Below, one piece after another: positions 45,988 through 57,255 of a DNA stretch of 64,000 bases. Location: the NCBI GenBank assembly GCA_025201345.1, contig JAIXMG010000028.1:312001-376000 (forward strand), written 5' to 3'. The notes under the pieces were generated by a model. It ran no database searches, was not told the DNA's origin, and was given only the letters and a program-made list of their open reading frames with translations. Position 1 is the stretch's first letter. Each line of letters begins with the position of its first letter. The position numbers and the translations under genes were made by a program. The DNA is from Thamnidium elegans (taxonomy: Eukaryota; Mucoromycota; Mucoromycetes; Mucorales; Mucoraceae).

Positions 45988-47232
45988 ATGGCAGATTCGT
46001 AAGTTGATGACCAGTAGCATTAACAATAATAATAATAAACTAAATACTTTCTTTTATTCTATTTAAAGACAACGCATGATTCTCGATCCTGGTAAAAAAA
46101 AAGAATAACAATAGAAACCATACACGAAATTTTCCACTAATCTTTTATATACATATTTTTAAAAAAAAAGCCATTCGTGATTGGGTTCTTATACCCATCA
46201 TGATAGTAATGGTATTGGTTGGTGTACTTCGTCATCACATTACTATGCTTATTACAGGCGCACCTAAAGCACCACAATTAAAAGCCATTCGAGAATCGTA
46301 AGTCTTTTCGTTTCAGTATTTTATTACACGTTCTCATCCCTTCCCCCCTTTTTTTTTGCACATGCAGTAAAGCTTTATTACGTGGTATGCGATTAAGAAC
46401 AGTTGGTAACAATATTCCTCAACATGCATTTGCTACTCGTAAAGCCTATTTAGCCGATGCCTTTGAAAAAGGAAAATATTTAAAGAACCCCGATGCCAAT
46501 AAAGAAGGTTCTAGTCCTGCTAATCCAATGGCAGATCCCGATATGATGGAAGGTATGATGGAAGGCATGAAGAAGCAATTGATGAATATGGTGCCTCAAA
46601 TGGTTATTATGGGTTGGATTAATTTCTTTTTCCAAGGATTTATCGTTAGTAAGTTTCTCCTACAAAAAAAAAAAAAAAAAAATTACATAGCTAAACTTTT
46701 TTTTTTGTAGTCAAACTTCCTTTCCCTTTGACACCTCGTTTTAAACAAATGTTACAAAGTGGTGTTGATACCCGTGATATGGATGTTACTTGGGTCTCTT
46801 CTCTTTCTTGGTATTTCCTCAATTTGTTTGGTCTCGGTAGTGTCTTTTCTTTAATTTTAGGTGATAACAATGGTAAGCGATAATATGACGTTTTTTATTT
46901 CAATTTTCTAAAATAAAAAAAAATAAAAAGCTGCTGGTGTTGATATGACAGCTATGAGTTCTATGCCTGGTATGATGCCTGGTGCTATGCCTGGTGGTCA
47001 ACCTGGTCAACCTCAAGATTTCAACAAACTCTTCTTGGCTGAAAAAGAAAATGTTATGATTACACCTCACGTTTGGGATTTAGAAGATGTCGAAGAAAGA
47101 TTATTAAAAAAGTACGGAAAGACTGTAGTATCAAACAAGGTTGAGGGTAAAAAGTTAGTTTCTTCTGCCCGTGAAACAACTGTACGTGATAAAATTAAGG
47201 CTGCTCAAAAGGGTGGAAGTAAACGTCGTTAA
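45988..47232 (+). CDS. EMC3: ER membrane protein complex subunit 3
   Basis: Exons 45988-45998, 46069-46091, 46171-46297, 46368-46648, 46711-46872 and 46931-47232 give 301 residues. Emc3 is the Oxa1/YidC-like core of the EMC insertase, which inserts membrane helices at the ER. Seen are [13 protein letters not shown] leading into helix 1, [14 protein letters not shown] in the coiled-coil cytosolic part, then [20 protein letters not shown] and WYFLNLFGL helices. A Met/Gly/Pro-rich loop ([13 protein letters not shown]) precedes the conserved [16 protein letters not shown]. The first two coding exons are only 11 and 23 nt. It lies 85 bp downstream of SPO11 in the same direction. Confidence 0.94.
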
Positions 47233-47297
47233 AAATAAAAAATAAAAAAAACGCATAAAAAAATATTTAATGTTAATTTATTATAAAAAAAACAAAC

Positions 47298-48345
47298 TTA
47301 TTTTAAACTGTGAGGTTTTGCTTTAGCTAAACCGATTCTAGCATTAGCGAAATCATAAACAGAGTAATAACTTCGTAAGAAAGTATCACCTAAGATAATT
47401 AGTGGTGTATTAGCCTGTGCAATTCCAGAGAAACACATTTGAATGGTTGAATTGCCAGAGGAAGGAGATGTCTTTGCACGAACGAAATCTTTTAATAAAA
47501 TAGGAAAGTCTTCGTTATCCAACCTGAATGTAATGGCTTCTTCTGTAGGATGACCAGCAAAAGAACAGGGAATACGCCAGCCATACATTGTGCTGTATTC
47601 AGAACCAGGAATAACAGAATGTATTTCTTGAGCTATATAAGGAGGCACGATAATTAAAGTAGTTCCGGTATCAATAATAGCAGGGACACTACTGTTTGAG
47701 ACTTGTTGACCGTTGACGGAAATACCAGAAAGATCAACTTGCCAGTACTTCTTTAATGTAACAGGAACATATCGAAGTTCACCTTCAAAAAAGTTTTGAT
47801 TAATATCACCAAATAACTATATAAACAAAAATTAATCCTTTTTTTTTTACGTGTATAAATATTTGTTTATGCGCGTACGTACCACTTCGCCTTTACCACC
47901 GTCTTGATAACGACCAAGATAAAAACTGACAATAGGTGCAGGTATAGAACCAGATAGATACAATTCCTCAACGATGGAATTATTTATATTAGTGAAAGCC
48001 AAGGGAGGGAAAGCCAGACCAAAGATACCATCCAGATATCTATCGCTAGCAAATTGTGCAGTTTCCTTTGTGACCAAACCGATCAATTGATCAGGCTGAC
48101 TGACGTTTCCCAAATGAACAATATCTCTTCCTGTATAACCTATCACGCTAGAGCCATCTCCGTACCGAAGAGCCCAAGTCTTGTTATCAGCTCCTACAAA
48201 TGTAGATGATTTTTCAGGATTAAATCGACGATGCGTACCGCACGTAACGCCACACGACACGGATGGAACCCAAATATCAGAACTGCCAGTATCAAAATCC
48301 ATATTAAACTTTTGAGGAGGTGTACCAATAGAAATTTGACCGATA

Positions 48346-48384
<39 letters not shown>

Positions 48385-48721
48385 GAGTTTATATTCTTTC
48401 TTAATTATATACGTATATATTTTACCTCGATATCGACATAGGCACTTTCTAGTTCTATAGTAGCTCCACCAGCGGATCTTATTCTAGCATTGATTTGTTC
48501 ATCTACAATGTTGAACTTGGATAAGGCCTTTTTAACTCTTTCTGGTGTATTCATAGCTCGACCTTTCGTATTTTTTAAGCCAACACTACCATGTAAATTT
48601 TAGTTAGATTTTTACTTTGTTTTTTTTAAAAAAAAGAGACTTACTTCAAGTGATTAAGTTGGCCTTGTACTAGTTCTAAAATGGCCAATGCTATAACTGA
48701 CGATACAATAAACTTAACCAT
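47298..48721 (-). CDS. Secreted aspartic protease (pepsin family A1)
   Basis: Exons 48721-48645, 48585-48426, 48347-47883 and 47816-47298 give 406 residues. A signal peptide (to about residue 20, VQG) is followed by a propeptide of about 60 residues. The two catalytic aspartates are in MDFDTGSSDIWVPS and AIIDTGTTLIIVPP, and the flap region YGDGSSVIGYTGRD is clear. The C-terminal hydrophobic-Gly motif is LIILGDTFLRSYYSVYD. It belongs to the rhizopuspepsin/mucorpepsin type of secreted proteases. Where rhizopuspepsin has a disulfide after the first motif, this has SCGVTCG. A long T/A run in intron 2 (about 48350-48381) could trouble sequencing but not the frame. Confidence 0.93.
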
Positions 48722-49140
48722 TATTTGTATTTCTTTATAATAAATAAATTGTAATTAACAAATATTTTTCTTTCATGTATCCTTTTTATACGATATTATA
48801 GTTCCTCGACGAATTAAATGTATATAGTTTTCACCGAATAGACATATAATAAGACGCGCTACTTTTCCTTCTTTCCTCTTCTTCTTCATTTTTTAATAAA
48901 TGCGTTTGATTCATACACTTTTTTTTTTTTTGCGTCAAACCATACCGAGTCCTTCTTTTTTCGTTCTTTTTCTTGTTTTAGTACATGATGAATATATCAT
49001 TAGTCTAACAAATAAAAATTATTTTTCCTATCCAATCTTTTTTTTTCTCCTTTCTCTTTCTTTTTTTTTTAAACTTTTTCGTTGTAGTTGTTGTTTTGTA
49101 ACAGGTTTCTAGCAGGTTTCTGAAAAAAAAAAAGAAGATT
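48722..49140. promoter_or_regulatory. Intergenic between divergent protease and LDH-like genes
   Basis: 419 bp between divergent starts, with strong pyrimidine tracts (TTCTTTCC/CTTTTT) near 48860-49075 on the LDH-like side. A short T-rich open frame here is not considered a gene. Confidence 0.4.
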
Positions 49141-50115
49141 ATGGTTCATTATCCAGGTCGAGTTTCAATTATAGGGGCCGGTACTTTAGGCGGAACAATA
49201 GCTTACAGCCTCATTATGGAAGATCTAGCCAAAGAGATTTTGTTAGTAGATATGAGTTCAAATATAGTGCAAGGCCAAGTATTAGATTTAGCCGAGGCGT
49301 CCGAAGGAACCAATATTGTTTTGCGTGCCGGTACCTTTAAAGAAGCAGGCCAATCGTCACTTGTGATTATTACAGCCGACGTAGAACCTTACGATGACGA
49401 AGAACGTAATGAATGGCTCACTCGTAGTCGTCGATTGTTTCTAGGCATTATGTCATCCATGTCTCCTATTCACGATGACATTTTAATTTTGGTTGCTAGT
49501 GAACCTGCCGATCTATACGTGCACGTACTTGCGGATTATTTTCCTCGACTTTCACCGAAGCGAGTGTTTGGTATTGGTACTACTATGGCTACGTTTCGAT
49601 TTCAAACCTGGTTAACTGAATTGACAGATACAAACATAAACGATATTAAAGATGCGTATTGTATTGGTACGCAAAGTGATCCGATTATAGTATGGAGCTG
49701 TGCCAAAGTACAAGATTCACCCGTCACATTTATTCCGTTACTTGTGTCTCAAAAGCCTGCCTTGGATACTATCGTTTCGAATCATCGATACCACTTGATT
49801 CGTAAACGAAAAGGAAGAGCTTGGTACGGCGTTGCAGCTACAGTGACTCGATTGATCAAGGAGTTTTTAAATTTACAGAAGAAGGGCAAAGGTAGGGCAT
49901 CAGATCAAGTGACTGGGACTTCAAATCAACGTACCTGGGTTCTCTCCGTATATGTACCTCACCTGGAAGCTTACATGTCTTGGCCAGTAAAGTTAAATTC
50001 ACAAGGTATTAAAGAGATCATTCATTTACCACTTTCAACTGATGAATTGGAAAAAGTAAACAAAGTGAAAGAATTAAATCAATATGATTTTCAAACAAGT
50101 GCACAATTATTATAA
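49141..50115 (+). CDS. Lactate/malate dehydrogenase-like protein, probably inactive
   Basis: Intronless, 324 residues, the family's usual length. The Rossmann part is intact: SIIGAGTLGGTIAYSLIM with the GxGxxG pattern, and EILLVDM with the NAD-binding Asp. The catalytic half is altered. The LDTxRF motif, which supplies the catalytic Asp and a substrate Arg, reads MATFRF, so the Asp is lost and the Arg kept. The GEHGDS motif with the catalytic His reads GTQSDP, so the His is lost. The mobile-loop Gln/Arg region (EERNEWLTRSRRLF) is also unusual. I infer an NAD-binding pseudoenzyme derived from lactate dehydrogenase. It diverges from the aspartic protease and converges with the next gene, 39 bp between stops. 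Confidence 0.75.
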   Translation: MVHYPGRVSIIGAGTLGGTIAYSLIMEDLAKEILLVDMSSNIVQGQVLDLAEASEGTNIVLRAGTFKEAGQSSLVIITADVEPYDDEERNEWLTRSRRLFLGIMSSMSPIHDDILILVASEPADLYVHVLADYFPRLSPKRVFGIGTTMATFRFQTWLTELTDTNINDIKDAYCIGTQSDPIIVWSCAKVQDSPVTFIPLLVSQKPALDTIVSNHRYHLIRKRKGRAWYGVAATVTRLIKEFLNLQKKGKGRASDQVTGTSNQRTWVLSVYVPHLEAYMSWPVKLNSQGIKEIIHLPLSTDELEKVNKVKELNQYDFQTSAQLL

Positions 50116-50154
50116 CCCTCCTTTTTTTTTTTTTTTTATAAAATCTATTTATTT

Positions 50155-51297
50155 CTATTTTTTGAATAATTTATTTAATCGACCTTTAAAATGATCGTGA
50201 ACACGAGCAGAAGCAGAAGGTCGAGGAGACAATGGAGTATTAAATAAGGGATCTTGGGGAATATACGAATTTAATTGAAGTGAAGCAGCTCTTTTACTAC
50301 TAGTATTACTAAAAGTACTAGATCGTTTATAGTCTGAATCTTCATTTTTCATCAAGTTGGAAGTTTTCTTCATTTTTTTTACTGCCTTTTGAAATTTGCT
50401 TTTAAATAGTTGTCCTGGGCTAGACATTGATGGTTTGGTAGGTGTAGATAGAGATGGAAACAATAACAAGTCTTCAATATCGATTGAAAGCGGAGATTTT
50501 TTTTTTGCTGTTACTTCAGATTCATTCTCTACCATCAAGATGGCTGCGTCGGTATTAATAGCATGAAAGGGAATATGCGCTGCAATACCGTACCCTTTGG
50601 GTCCCTCAAATGTTGTTGTATTTCGATTTTGCAAGGAAAATAAATTATCCTTTTCGTTTGTAAACATCTCTGGTAAATTCTCCTGTTGTAACTGATGTTG
50701 TGCTAATAATAACGGATGTTGTTCAGATGTTTCAAGTTGACTGTGATTGCTGCTACTGCTACTACTAATACTAATATTAGCAGAATCCGCCACATCTTGT
50801 CTCTGCCGATCATATTCCATTTCCTGATTAATAGCGGACCAATCAATATCAGCAGAATCAGGGCTTTTAATATCATGATCTATAACAAAGTTAAAATGTG
50901 TATCTAATCTTGGCAACGTAGTAGGACAAGAAGGAAACTTCATCAAGTTTTCAAATTCAATGGAATTGGCATTATCTTCCAACAGTAAAGGCTTTTTTAT
51001 CAAGTCCTTTTCTAATATTAAGCTTAATATTATTCTATCTTCTTCTTCTTCTTCTTTGTTATCATTAGCCACCAATTCAGGTTTATTTACAGGTGCTGCT
51101 TCAATCATTTTTAGAATATTGTTGTCCATCATCAGTAAATTATTGGTAGGTTGGATCATCATATATCCAAGTGCAAACCCGACCAGCAGGATTGCAGGTG
51201 TCTTTGCAATAATAAAGACACAAATGAAAGGAAATAGTTGATTTGATATATAAATGTTGTTATTTGATTTTTTTATCAGGATTTGAACGAGTGACAT
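50155..51297 (-). CDS. Orphan membrane-anchored Ser-rich protein
   Basis: Single exon, 380 residues. One hydrophobic stretch near residues 22-50 (FIIAKTPAILLVGFALGYMM) is the only membrane segment. The rest is polar, with a Glu run (KEEEEEDR), a Ser run and Gln-rich stretches. The C-terminus is basic (KSKFQKAVKKMKKTS, and HFKGRLNKLFKK at the end), which might bind membranes or nucleic acid. No known domain is seen. Regulation and function are unknown. The neighbouring 3' end belongs to the LDH-like gene. Confidence 0.6.
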   Translation of the reverse strand: MSLVQILIKKSNNNIYISNQLFPFICVFIIAKTPAILLVGFALGYMMIQPTNNLLMMDNNILKMIEAAPVNKPELVANDNKEEEEEDRIILSLILEKDLIKKPLLLEDNANSIEFENLMKFPSCPTTLPRLDTHFNFVIDHDIKSPDSADIDWSAINQEMEYDRQRQDVADSANISISSSSSSNHSQLETSEQHPLLLAQHQLQQENLPEMFTNEKDNLFSLQNRNTTTFEGPKGYGIAAHIPFHAINTDAAILMVENESEVTAKKKSPLSIDIEDLLLFPSLSTPTKPSMSSPGQLFKSKFQKAVKKMKKTSNLMKNEDSDYKRSSTFSNTSSKRAASLQLNSYIPQDPLFNTPLSPRPSASARVHDHFKGRLNKLFKK

Positions 51298-51507
51298 TTT
51301 ATTTATTATTATATACTGGTGGCGATTATGTACAGTGAAAAAAAGAGAAAGAAAAGAAACAAAGTAAAAGAAAAAGAAGAAAAAGAAAAGAATGATGCGT
51401 ATAAATATAACAAAATAAACTAGTTTGGTAATATGCTTAAAACATTAAAAAAGGAAAGTATACTAAAGAAGGGGTTTTACTGTATGCTTTACACACTGGA
51501 ATGTCAG

Positions 51508-51538
<31 letters not shown>

Positions 51539-52019
51539 CCCTTTCCTCCTAATATCAAATCATATTACCAAGATTCATATGTAAATTCCATCCAAGTATA
51601 TAGTATACATGAAGCATATATATATATAGAGTAAATATAATGATATGTGCGTAATATCACTTGCAAAAAAAAAAAAAAAAAATAGGGTGGGAGGAGACCC
51701 TCCATTTCATTTTTAATATGTAAGGAATTAACTTTTTGGAAATACGTAATTTATTCTTTTTTAAACATTATGTCGACGTACAATCAAATTTCAATGACTT
51801 TATTCGGTTTTCTTGTTCTTTTTATATATTTTTTTATTCTATGTGTCATGTATACATCTCCTTTATATCGTACCCCTTACTTCTTATTAACAACAGCCAC
51901 ACATATACATGTTTCTATTATATGTATATATTTTCTCTTTGTGTGTAAATCTTGTAGGATTTTTCAACATTTTATTTTTTTATTACAGAATTGTTTTATA
52001 TGTATATATACAAGTACGA

Positions 52020-52060
<41 letters not shown>

Positions 52061-52148
52061 CGGGAAGGGATGTAGAGTATGGGGTTAGCGGGATAAAAAT
52101 TAAAAAAAAAGAGGGAATTTATTTACAACAGGTGAAGGGAGTTTTTTC
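51298..52148. other. Intergenic 850 bp with simple repeats
   Basis: AT-rich. It contains a GA-rich tract (51340-51390), a T run of about 27 (51510-51535), an A run (51664-51682) and a (TA)n(TG)n microsatellite at 52021-52060. The open frames here are Phe/Tyr/Ile-rich products of low-complexity DNA. Confidence 0.5.
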
Positions 52149-53768
52149 TTATTTATAATCGGAAAATGATACCATCTTTGGTTGGCTCATATAAGCACTT
52201 GCGTCGCTTTTCCTACGACCAATAGGCGATCTAGTTCTTTGATAAAGTAAAGATATCTCCTCACTCTTTCTACGTATTTTCAAATGATCATCAGTGGACA
52301 GAAACAAATTTGGGTTAAAAGAATGACTTCTTTTTAATTTGTTACGAATGACCTTTTCAAATTTTCCAGGAATTTCTACTGTTCCAGCTGCAATTGTAAC
52401 TTGTGTGATGGAGCCACCCATAGCTACTTCAATAGGTAATAATTTATTCCCAAATATATCAACATTTTCCGTTGATAGTTTTAGCCATTCTCCTCGGTTC
52501 TTTGAGCACTGTACCAATAATTCTTTCGATTTAGGAAATAATAGTGATAGTACTTCAAAGTAAGGTTGTACAATATAATCAATAAATCCAACATTAATAG
52601 AAGAAGGATTCGCTTCCTTTCGATTCATATTTGGTGAGATGGGTAAACCTAAACTTTCTTCTGCATCTCCTTGTCTAAAGAATTCAACACAAACCAACCT
52701 TGATTGTTGATGAAACACAGTCCAAGGCCTACAAGGGTTACTGATATCAGCTGCATGAATTAGTATCTTGCACAACATAGTTCTTTCTCGTGAATTCAGT
52801 AATAAACTCTTGGTGACATGAAAGTTATTCGGTGATGATGGTTGCGTAGAAAAGAAATGTTGCTTAAAGTAATGAAAAGGATTTTGGTTTGGGAACAATG
52901 GTTTCAATTTCCGTTCTTGTTTACCCATAGATAACAATACTTTCTTAACCTGTGAATGATGCTTCAAGGCGTCTATTTTCTCATGCAAGATAGATATATT
53001 ATCTTTTAAAGTAAAATGGCACACCATATCTGTTGCTAATATCATTTTTACCATGGATGTTTTAAAGTCTTGTTTCGAAATCGCAATGCCCAATAAAGAA
53101 GTCTGTGACTCTAAATTTCGTAACAATTGGTGCTTATCCAGGAGTTCTAGTGTTAAAGAACTTGAATGGCTTTCTAGCACTGATAAATCTTTATATAATT
53201 TTGCTTTCGATGTTTTGCAAGATACTTCAAAGTGATTGTTTTTACCAGGCTAAACAAAATAAAAAAGGGTTAATACTAACAATAGAAAAAAAAATTACAT
53301 GAACTTACATGGCCAATGTCATGACATAAAGCAGCAATCATGACCATGGCTAAATCAACATTAGTTAAATATTCAGCCATATCATATTGTTCCATCATAT
53401 GGTATAAAACCATGGCAACATCAACGGCATGATAAAACGAATGATAGGGATTATCGTTATATCCTTTTTCGATATCGATTAAAAAATCCAAAAAATCTGA
53501 TGTGGTGATACCAAGCGTTTGACAAATATTCATTCGCTGAAATATACCCGCTATAAATCCATAAACTTCAGCTCTTGGTTTATTTAATAGCGAATAATCG
53601 AGAGAGTACGTATGGTAAGGTGTTTCTGATACTTTTAATAGAATCTAGTTTAAATAAGTTACATTGTGATATCCCCTTTTTTTTCCTTTTTTTTTTCCTA
53701 TTGTATTTTACCCGTTCTATAATAAAAAGATCATCTGTTGATAAGTTGTTGTGTCTTAAAATGATCAT
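52149..53768 (-). CDS. PDE2: Class I 3',5'-cyclic nucleotide phosphodiesterase
   Basis: Exons 53768-53712, 53644-53309 and 53249-52149 give 497 residues. It hydrolyses cAMP and so controls protein kinase A. The PDEase_I metal-binding residues are all present: YHSFYHAVDVAMV (catalytic and metal His), ALCHDIGHPGKNN (HD pair) and IHAADISNPCRPW (second Asp). DLSVLESHSS matches the SVLENHH region. After the catalytic domain there is a Ser/Arg-rich tail with RRKS sites (KIRRKSEE, GRRKSDAS), good PKA consensus sequences, which suggests feedback phosphorylation. The 5' exon encodes only 19 residues; an additional upstream exon cannot be excluded. Confidence 0.9.
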
Positions 53769-54022
53769 TTTTTTTTTTTTCGTAAATAATTGTAAAGTAA
53801 AAAGGTATTAGTTTATTTATTTTTTAAAAAGAAAAAGGGAAATTCGAAATTCGAAATTGACCCGAATAAATCCGTTGTCATGACAAAAAAAAACCATAGG
53901 CTGTGTGTCAGATATTTTTTTTTTCGGATTTTTTTTTTTTTTTTTTTTTTTTTGAAATGAATTTTTATTAAGTAGAGTTTAAATATATATGAGTGAGATT
54001 GAATGATGAAAAATGATCTTTT

Positions 54023-55897
54023 TTAAATACGACTTGAACGTAAGCTACCATAGCTTTCTTGGGTTGGTGTCCACATATTATTTGTAACAAACTCGATTAA
54101 TTCATCATGTGACATAGACTCCAATTCCTTATTATTTGAAATGCCTTCCTTGATCGATTCTTCAATGACAGCAGTTGCAACAATAGCAGATACTTCGCGA
54201 ATTCTAACTAATGAAGGGTAAAGCCAACCTTGTTTAATTTCTTCAGCGGTTAAAGAGTCAGCTAAAGATTTGGATGCACTGTAGATCATGCCATTGGAGA
54301 TAGAGCTAGGCTGAGCAAGAACGGCACCTAAACCCAATCCGGGGAAGATATACATGTTATTGCCTTGACCAGGAATACGAACCTCACCTGTGGTAGGTAC
54401 AGTGTAACTAGGGAACGCTGTACCGGAAGCAAAAATAACTCTATAATCGGTACCTTCCATAGCTTCCGCAAAAGTACATTCGGCTTGTGTAGCAGGATTT
54501 GAAAGAGGGAAAATAATGGGCTGTTCGTTTAATTCGGCAAGACGGTTTAAAACGGTCTTGTTAAATGCACCGGTAGTAGAAGAGAGACCGATTAAAACGG
54601 TAGGCTTCACATAATCAACAATATCAATCAAGTCCTTATATTGTTGTTCTTCATTATCATCACGAGCGTAATATACCTTGTGTTGAGCAAGTTTATCCCC
54701 ACGATCTAAAGTGACGAGACCCTTGGAATCAACAATCCAAAACACTTTCTTAGCTTCTTCCTCAGTTAAATTAAATTCCATTTCAAAGTACTCTTGGATT
54801 TGACGAGCGACACCGATAGCGGCAGATCCAGCTCCGTAGAATACAACACGATGGTCTCGAGGTAAAACGTTGTTTTCTTGTTGTACTTTACGTACTGCGT
54901 TAATAATACCTGATAAAATAACGGCACCTGTTCCTTGAATGTCATCATTGAAACAAACTAATTTGTTTCGATACTTCTCCAAGAGACCAAATGCATGTTC
55001 ACTTGACCAGTCTTCGAATTGAATCAATAATTGAGGGTATACTTGATGAAGTGTCTCAAGCACAGTATCAACAATACTGTAAAACTATAAGAATTCTCTT
55101 TTTTAGTACAAGGATATATAGTTTCTTTTTTTTTTCTTTCTTACTTCTTTGTCGGCAGGACGAGCTTTACGGAGACCAAGATAGAAATCATCATTACGTA
55201 ATTTTTCATTATTGGTACCCAGATCCAATACAATAGGCAATGTACGACGAGGGTCAATACCAGCGCCAGCGACGTACAATTGAAGTTTACCAATACTAAT
55301 ACCCATACCATTGGTACCAAGATCACCAAGACCCAAAATACGAGAACCATCAGTAATGACAGCGATTTCAGGAGAATAATTATCAACGGGTTGATAATTT
55401 AAAATGGTTTCTTTTAAATTTGTCAAGTCAGTTGAGTCCAAATAGAGACCATCGGGAACACCAGGTGCAGCCAAAAAAGGATATATGTTGGAGTACTCAA
55501 TACAAGCAGTACCGACAGTTGGGGTATAAATGATGGGAGCAAATTCTTGAAGACCATCCATAATAAGTTTATAGAATAAACGGGTATTGGATGTACGCAA
55601 TTGAGCTAAAAATATGTATTTTTCAAGCGGTGTCGATTTGGATCTCACTTGTTGTAAAGCACGACGTCTTTGAATTTCCATGTTTTCAATACCGTTGGGT
55701 AAAATACCATTTAACTTGAGTGCTCTACGCTTTTGTTGCTCAATAGCAGTTCCTACAAAAGAAAAGCAGATTAGTTTAATGTTGTCTAATCATATATTTT
55801 TTTTATTACCTTCATTATAATAACCAGAAATAGTTTTTGATTCAGTAGTAGAATTATTATTATCTGATGATACAGTATTGTAAGTTGAAGGTGCCAT
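54023..55897 (-). CDS. Malic enzyme, cytosolic type
   Basis: Exons 55897-55810, 55752-55145 and 55084-54023 give 585 residues. It decarboxylates malate to pyruvate with NAD(P)+; in oleaginous fungi it is associated with NADPH supply for fatty-acid synthesis. Motifs: KYIFLAQLRTSNTRLFYK, IYTPTVGTACIEYSNIYPF with the catalytic Tyr, GSRILGLGDLGTNGMGI, then CFNDDIQGTGAV with metal-binding acids, and the second dinucleotide fold FYGAGSAAIGVA. No mitochondrial presequence is seen: the N-terminus is Ser/Thr/Asn-rich, without basic residues. NAD versus NADP preference cannot be decided by eye. Confidence 0.94.
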
Positions 55898-57255
55898 TAT
55901 TTTTTCTTTTTATAATAAATAATTATGAGGAAAAAATAATAATTAATTTCACACCCTTTATATAAGATTAAATTGTCTTTAGGCTAGCGAATCAAAAAAG
56001 GGTGCTGTGTTTGTACTGTATTATTCATGCCTTGTTTTCTTTGGTTTAAAAAATTAAGGGAAATTTTATAAATTGCGGGGTTTCTTGTACGCTCATCATT
56101 AGTAAACAATACGGAACAGCTGCTGCAGGAAGTTCTTTTTTTCTTTTTTTAAGAAAAAAAGACATGAGTAACGCTAGTAATTAACAACATTTCAAAAGTT
56201 TATTACAAATTGATATCGATCAGTATAAATTTAGCATCTGATTTTGAAGCCGATAATCTCTTTTTTGAAATCTAAAAACATCATGTGTAAATACGTAAAT
56301 AAACAGCAGGTTTGATTCCGTTGTTTCCTTTCAGCTTTTTTTTTTGACAAAATGTATTTTACTATCTGCGCCCTAAAAAAAAAGGCAGTTTCTTCCCCAA
56401 AAAACTGAACAGGTAAAAATAAAAAGATTGTTTTTGACCGTGAGTTTTATTGATTTGGTCAGGAACTAGACCATTTTTCTAATAAAAAGGCTTGATTTTT
56501 CCCACAATACCTAAACAAAATTTTATTTATTTGTAACGTCAATTTATTGACATATCGTTAACATTTCTCACAGACAAATTTGAATTATCTAGTTTACCCC
56601 AACCCGAGGAAGAAATGCCATACTGGTCAAACTAAGTTTCAATCTGAGTTTTATTTTATTTTTTATATGAGTGATTTTACGTTCCTCAAAAATGGTCTTG
56701 CAAGACAAGTATCTATTATTGGCAATACAGCTCAAATCTGTTCCGTCTTTCTAGCGAGTAGCTAAACTTGACTTGCGCATGCGCAGTATCGTAGTTATCA
56801 CTATGACTACCACTAATTAATACTTATAAATACCAATTAAGTCGTCACACGTATTCTGCATTATTTACACGCACTTTATATTACATAAAAATGGGTTGTT
56901 ATACCAACTTATTTTTAAGAAGGGGAAAATATCGGGATCTTACTTTAAATGAATAATAAATTCATCTGGAAAAAACTAATCGGTTTAGGGACACACAGAA
57001 AAAAAAGGATGTATTCTACTTGGTTTTCTTTTTTAATATATATTTTGCTCTAAAATAAATATTGCTAAATAGCAGTAATAATTACTGATTTACTCAGATT
57101 ATTATCATTGCTTTTATTTAAACGTCCCTATAAATAACGTAATAAAAAATAGAAGGTATATATGGGAAAAACCGGGACTTTGTGGACTAAAAAAACTGCA
57201 CCCTTTTTTTTTGGGGGTGTACACACTTTGTACAATATTTTGGGACGCAGCCCAT
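55898..57255. other. Intergenic 1.36 kb upstream of malic enzyme
   Basis: The largest spacer on this side, lying upstream of malic enzyme and downstream of the RING gene. Mostly AT-rich. It contains the palindrome at 56774-56785 and a short ATG-led frame of 22 codons near 56891 that has no support as a gene. No RNA gene was recognised. Confidence 0.4.
56774..56785. promoter_or_regulatory. 12-bp GC palindrome TGCGCATGCGCA
   Basis: A perfect palindrome in otherwise AT-rich DNA, 877 bp upstream of the malic enzyme start. It equals the consensus of animal NRF1 (YGCGCAYGCGCR). Whether fungi have a factor for it is not known to me; function is inference. Confidence 0.35.

Noticed and set aside
51736..52075. 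Overlapping plus-strand frames in the 51.7-52.1 kb spacer
   Set aside because: Tyr/Phe/Ile-rich products of AT repeats and a TA/TG microsatellite.
56580..56765. 61-codon frame in the malic enzyme upstream spacer
   Set aside because: Short, isolated, no motif or codon pattern like the neighbours.
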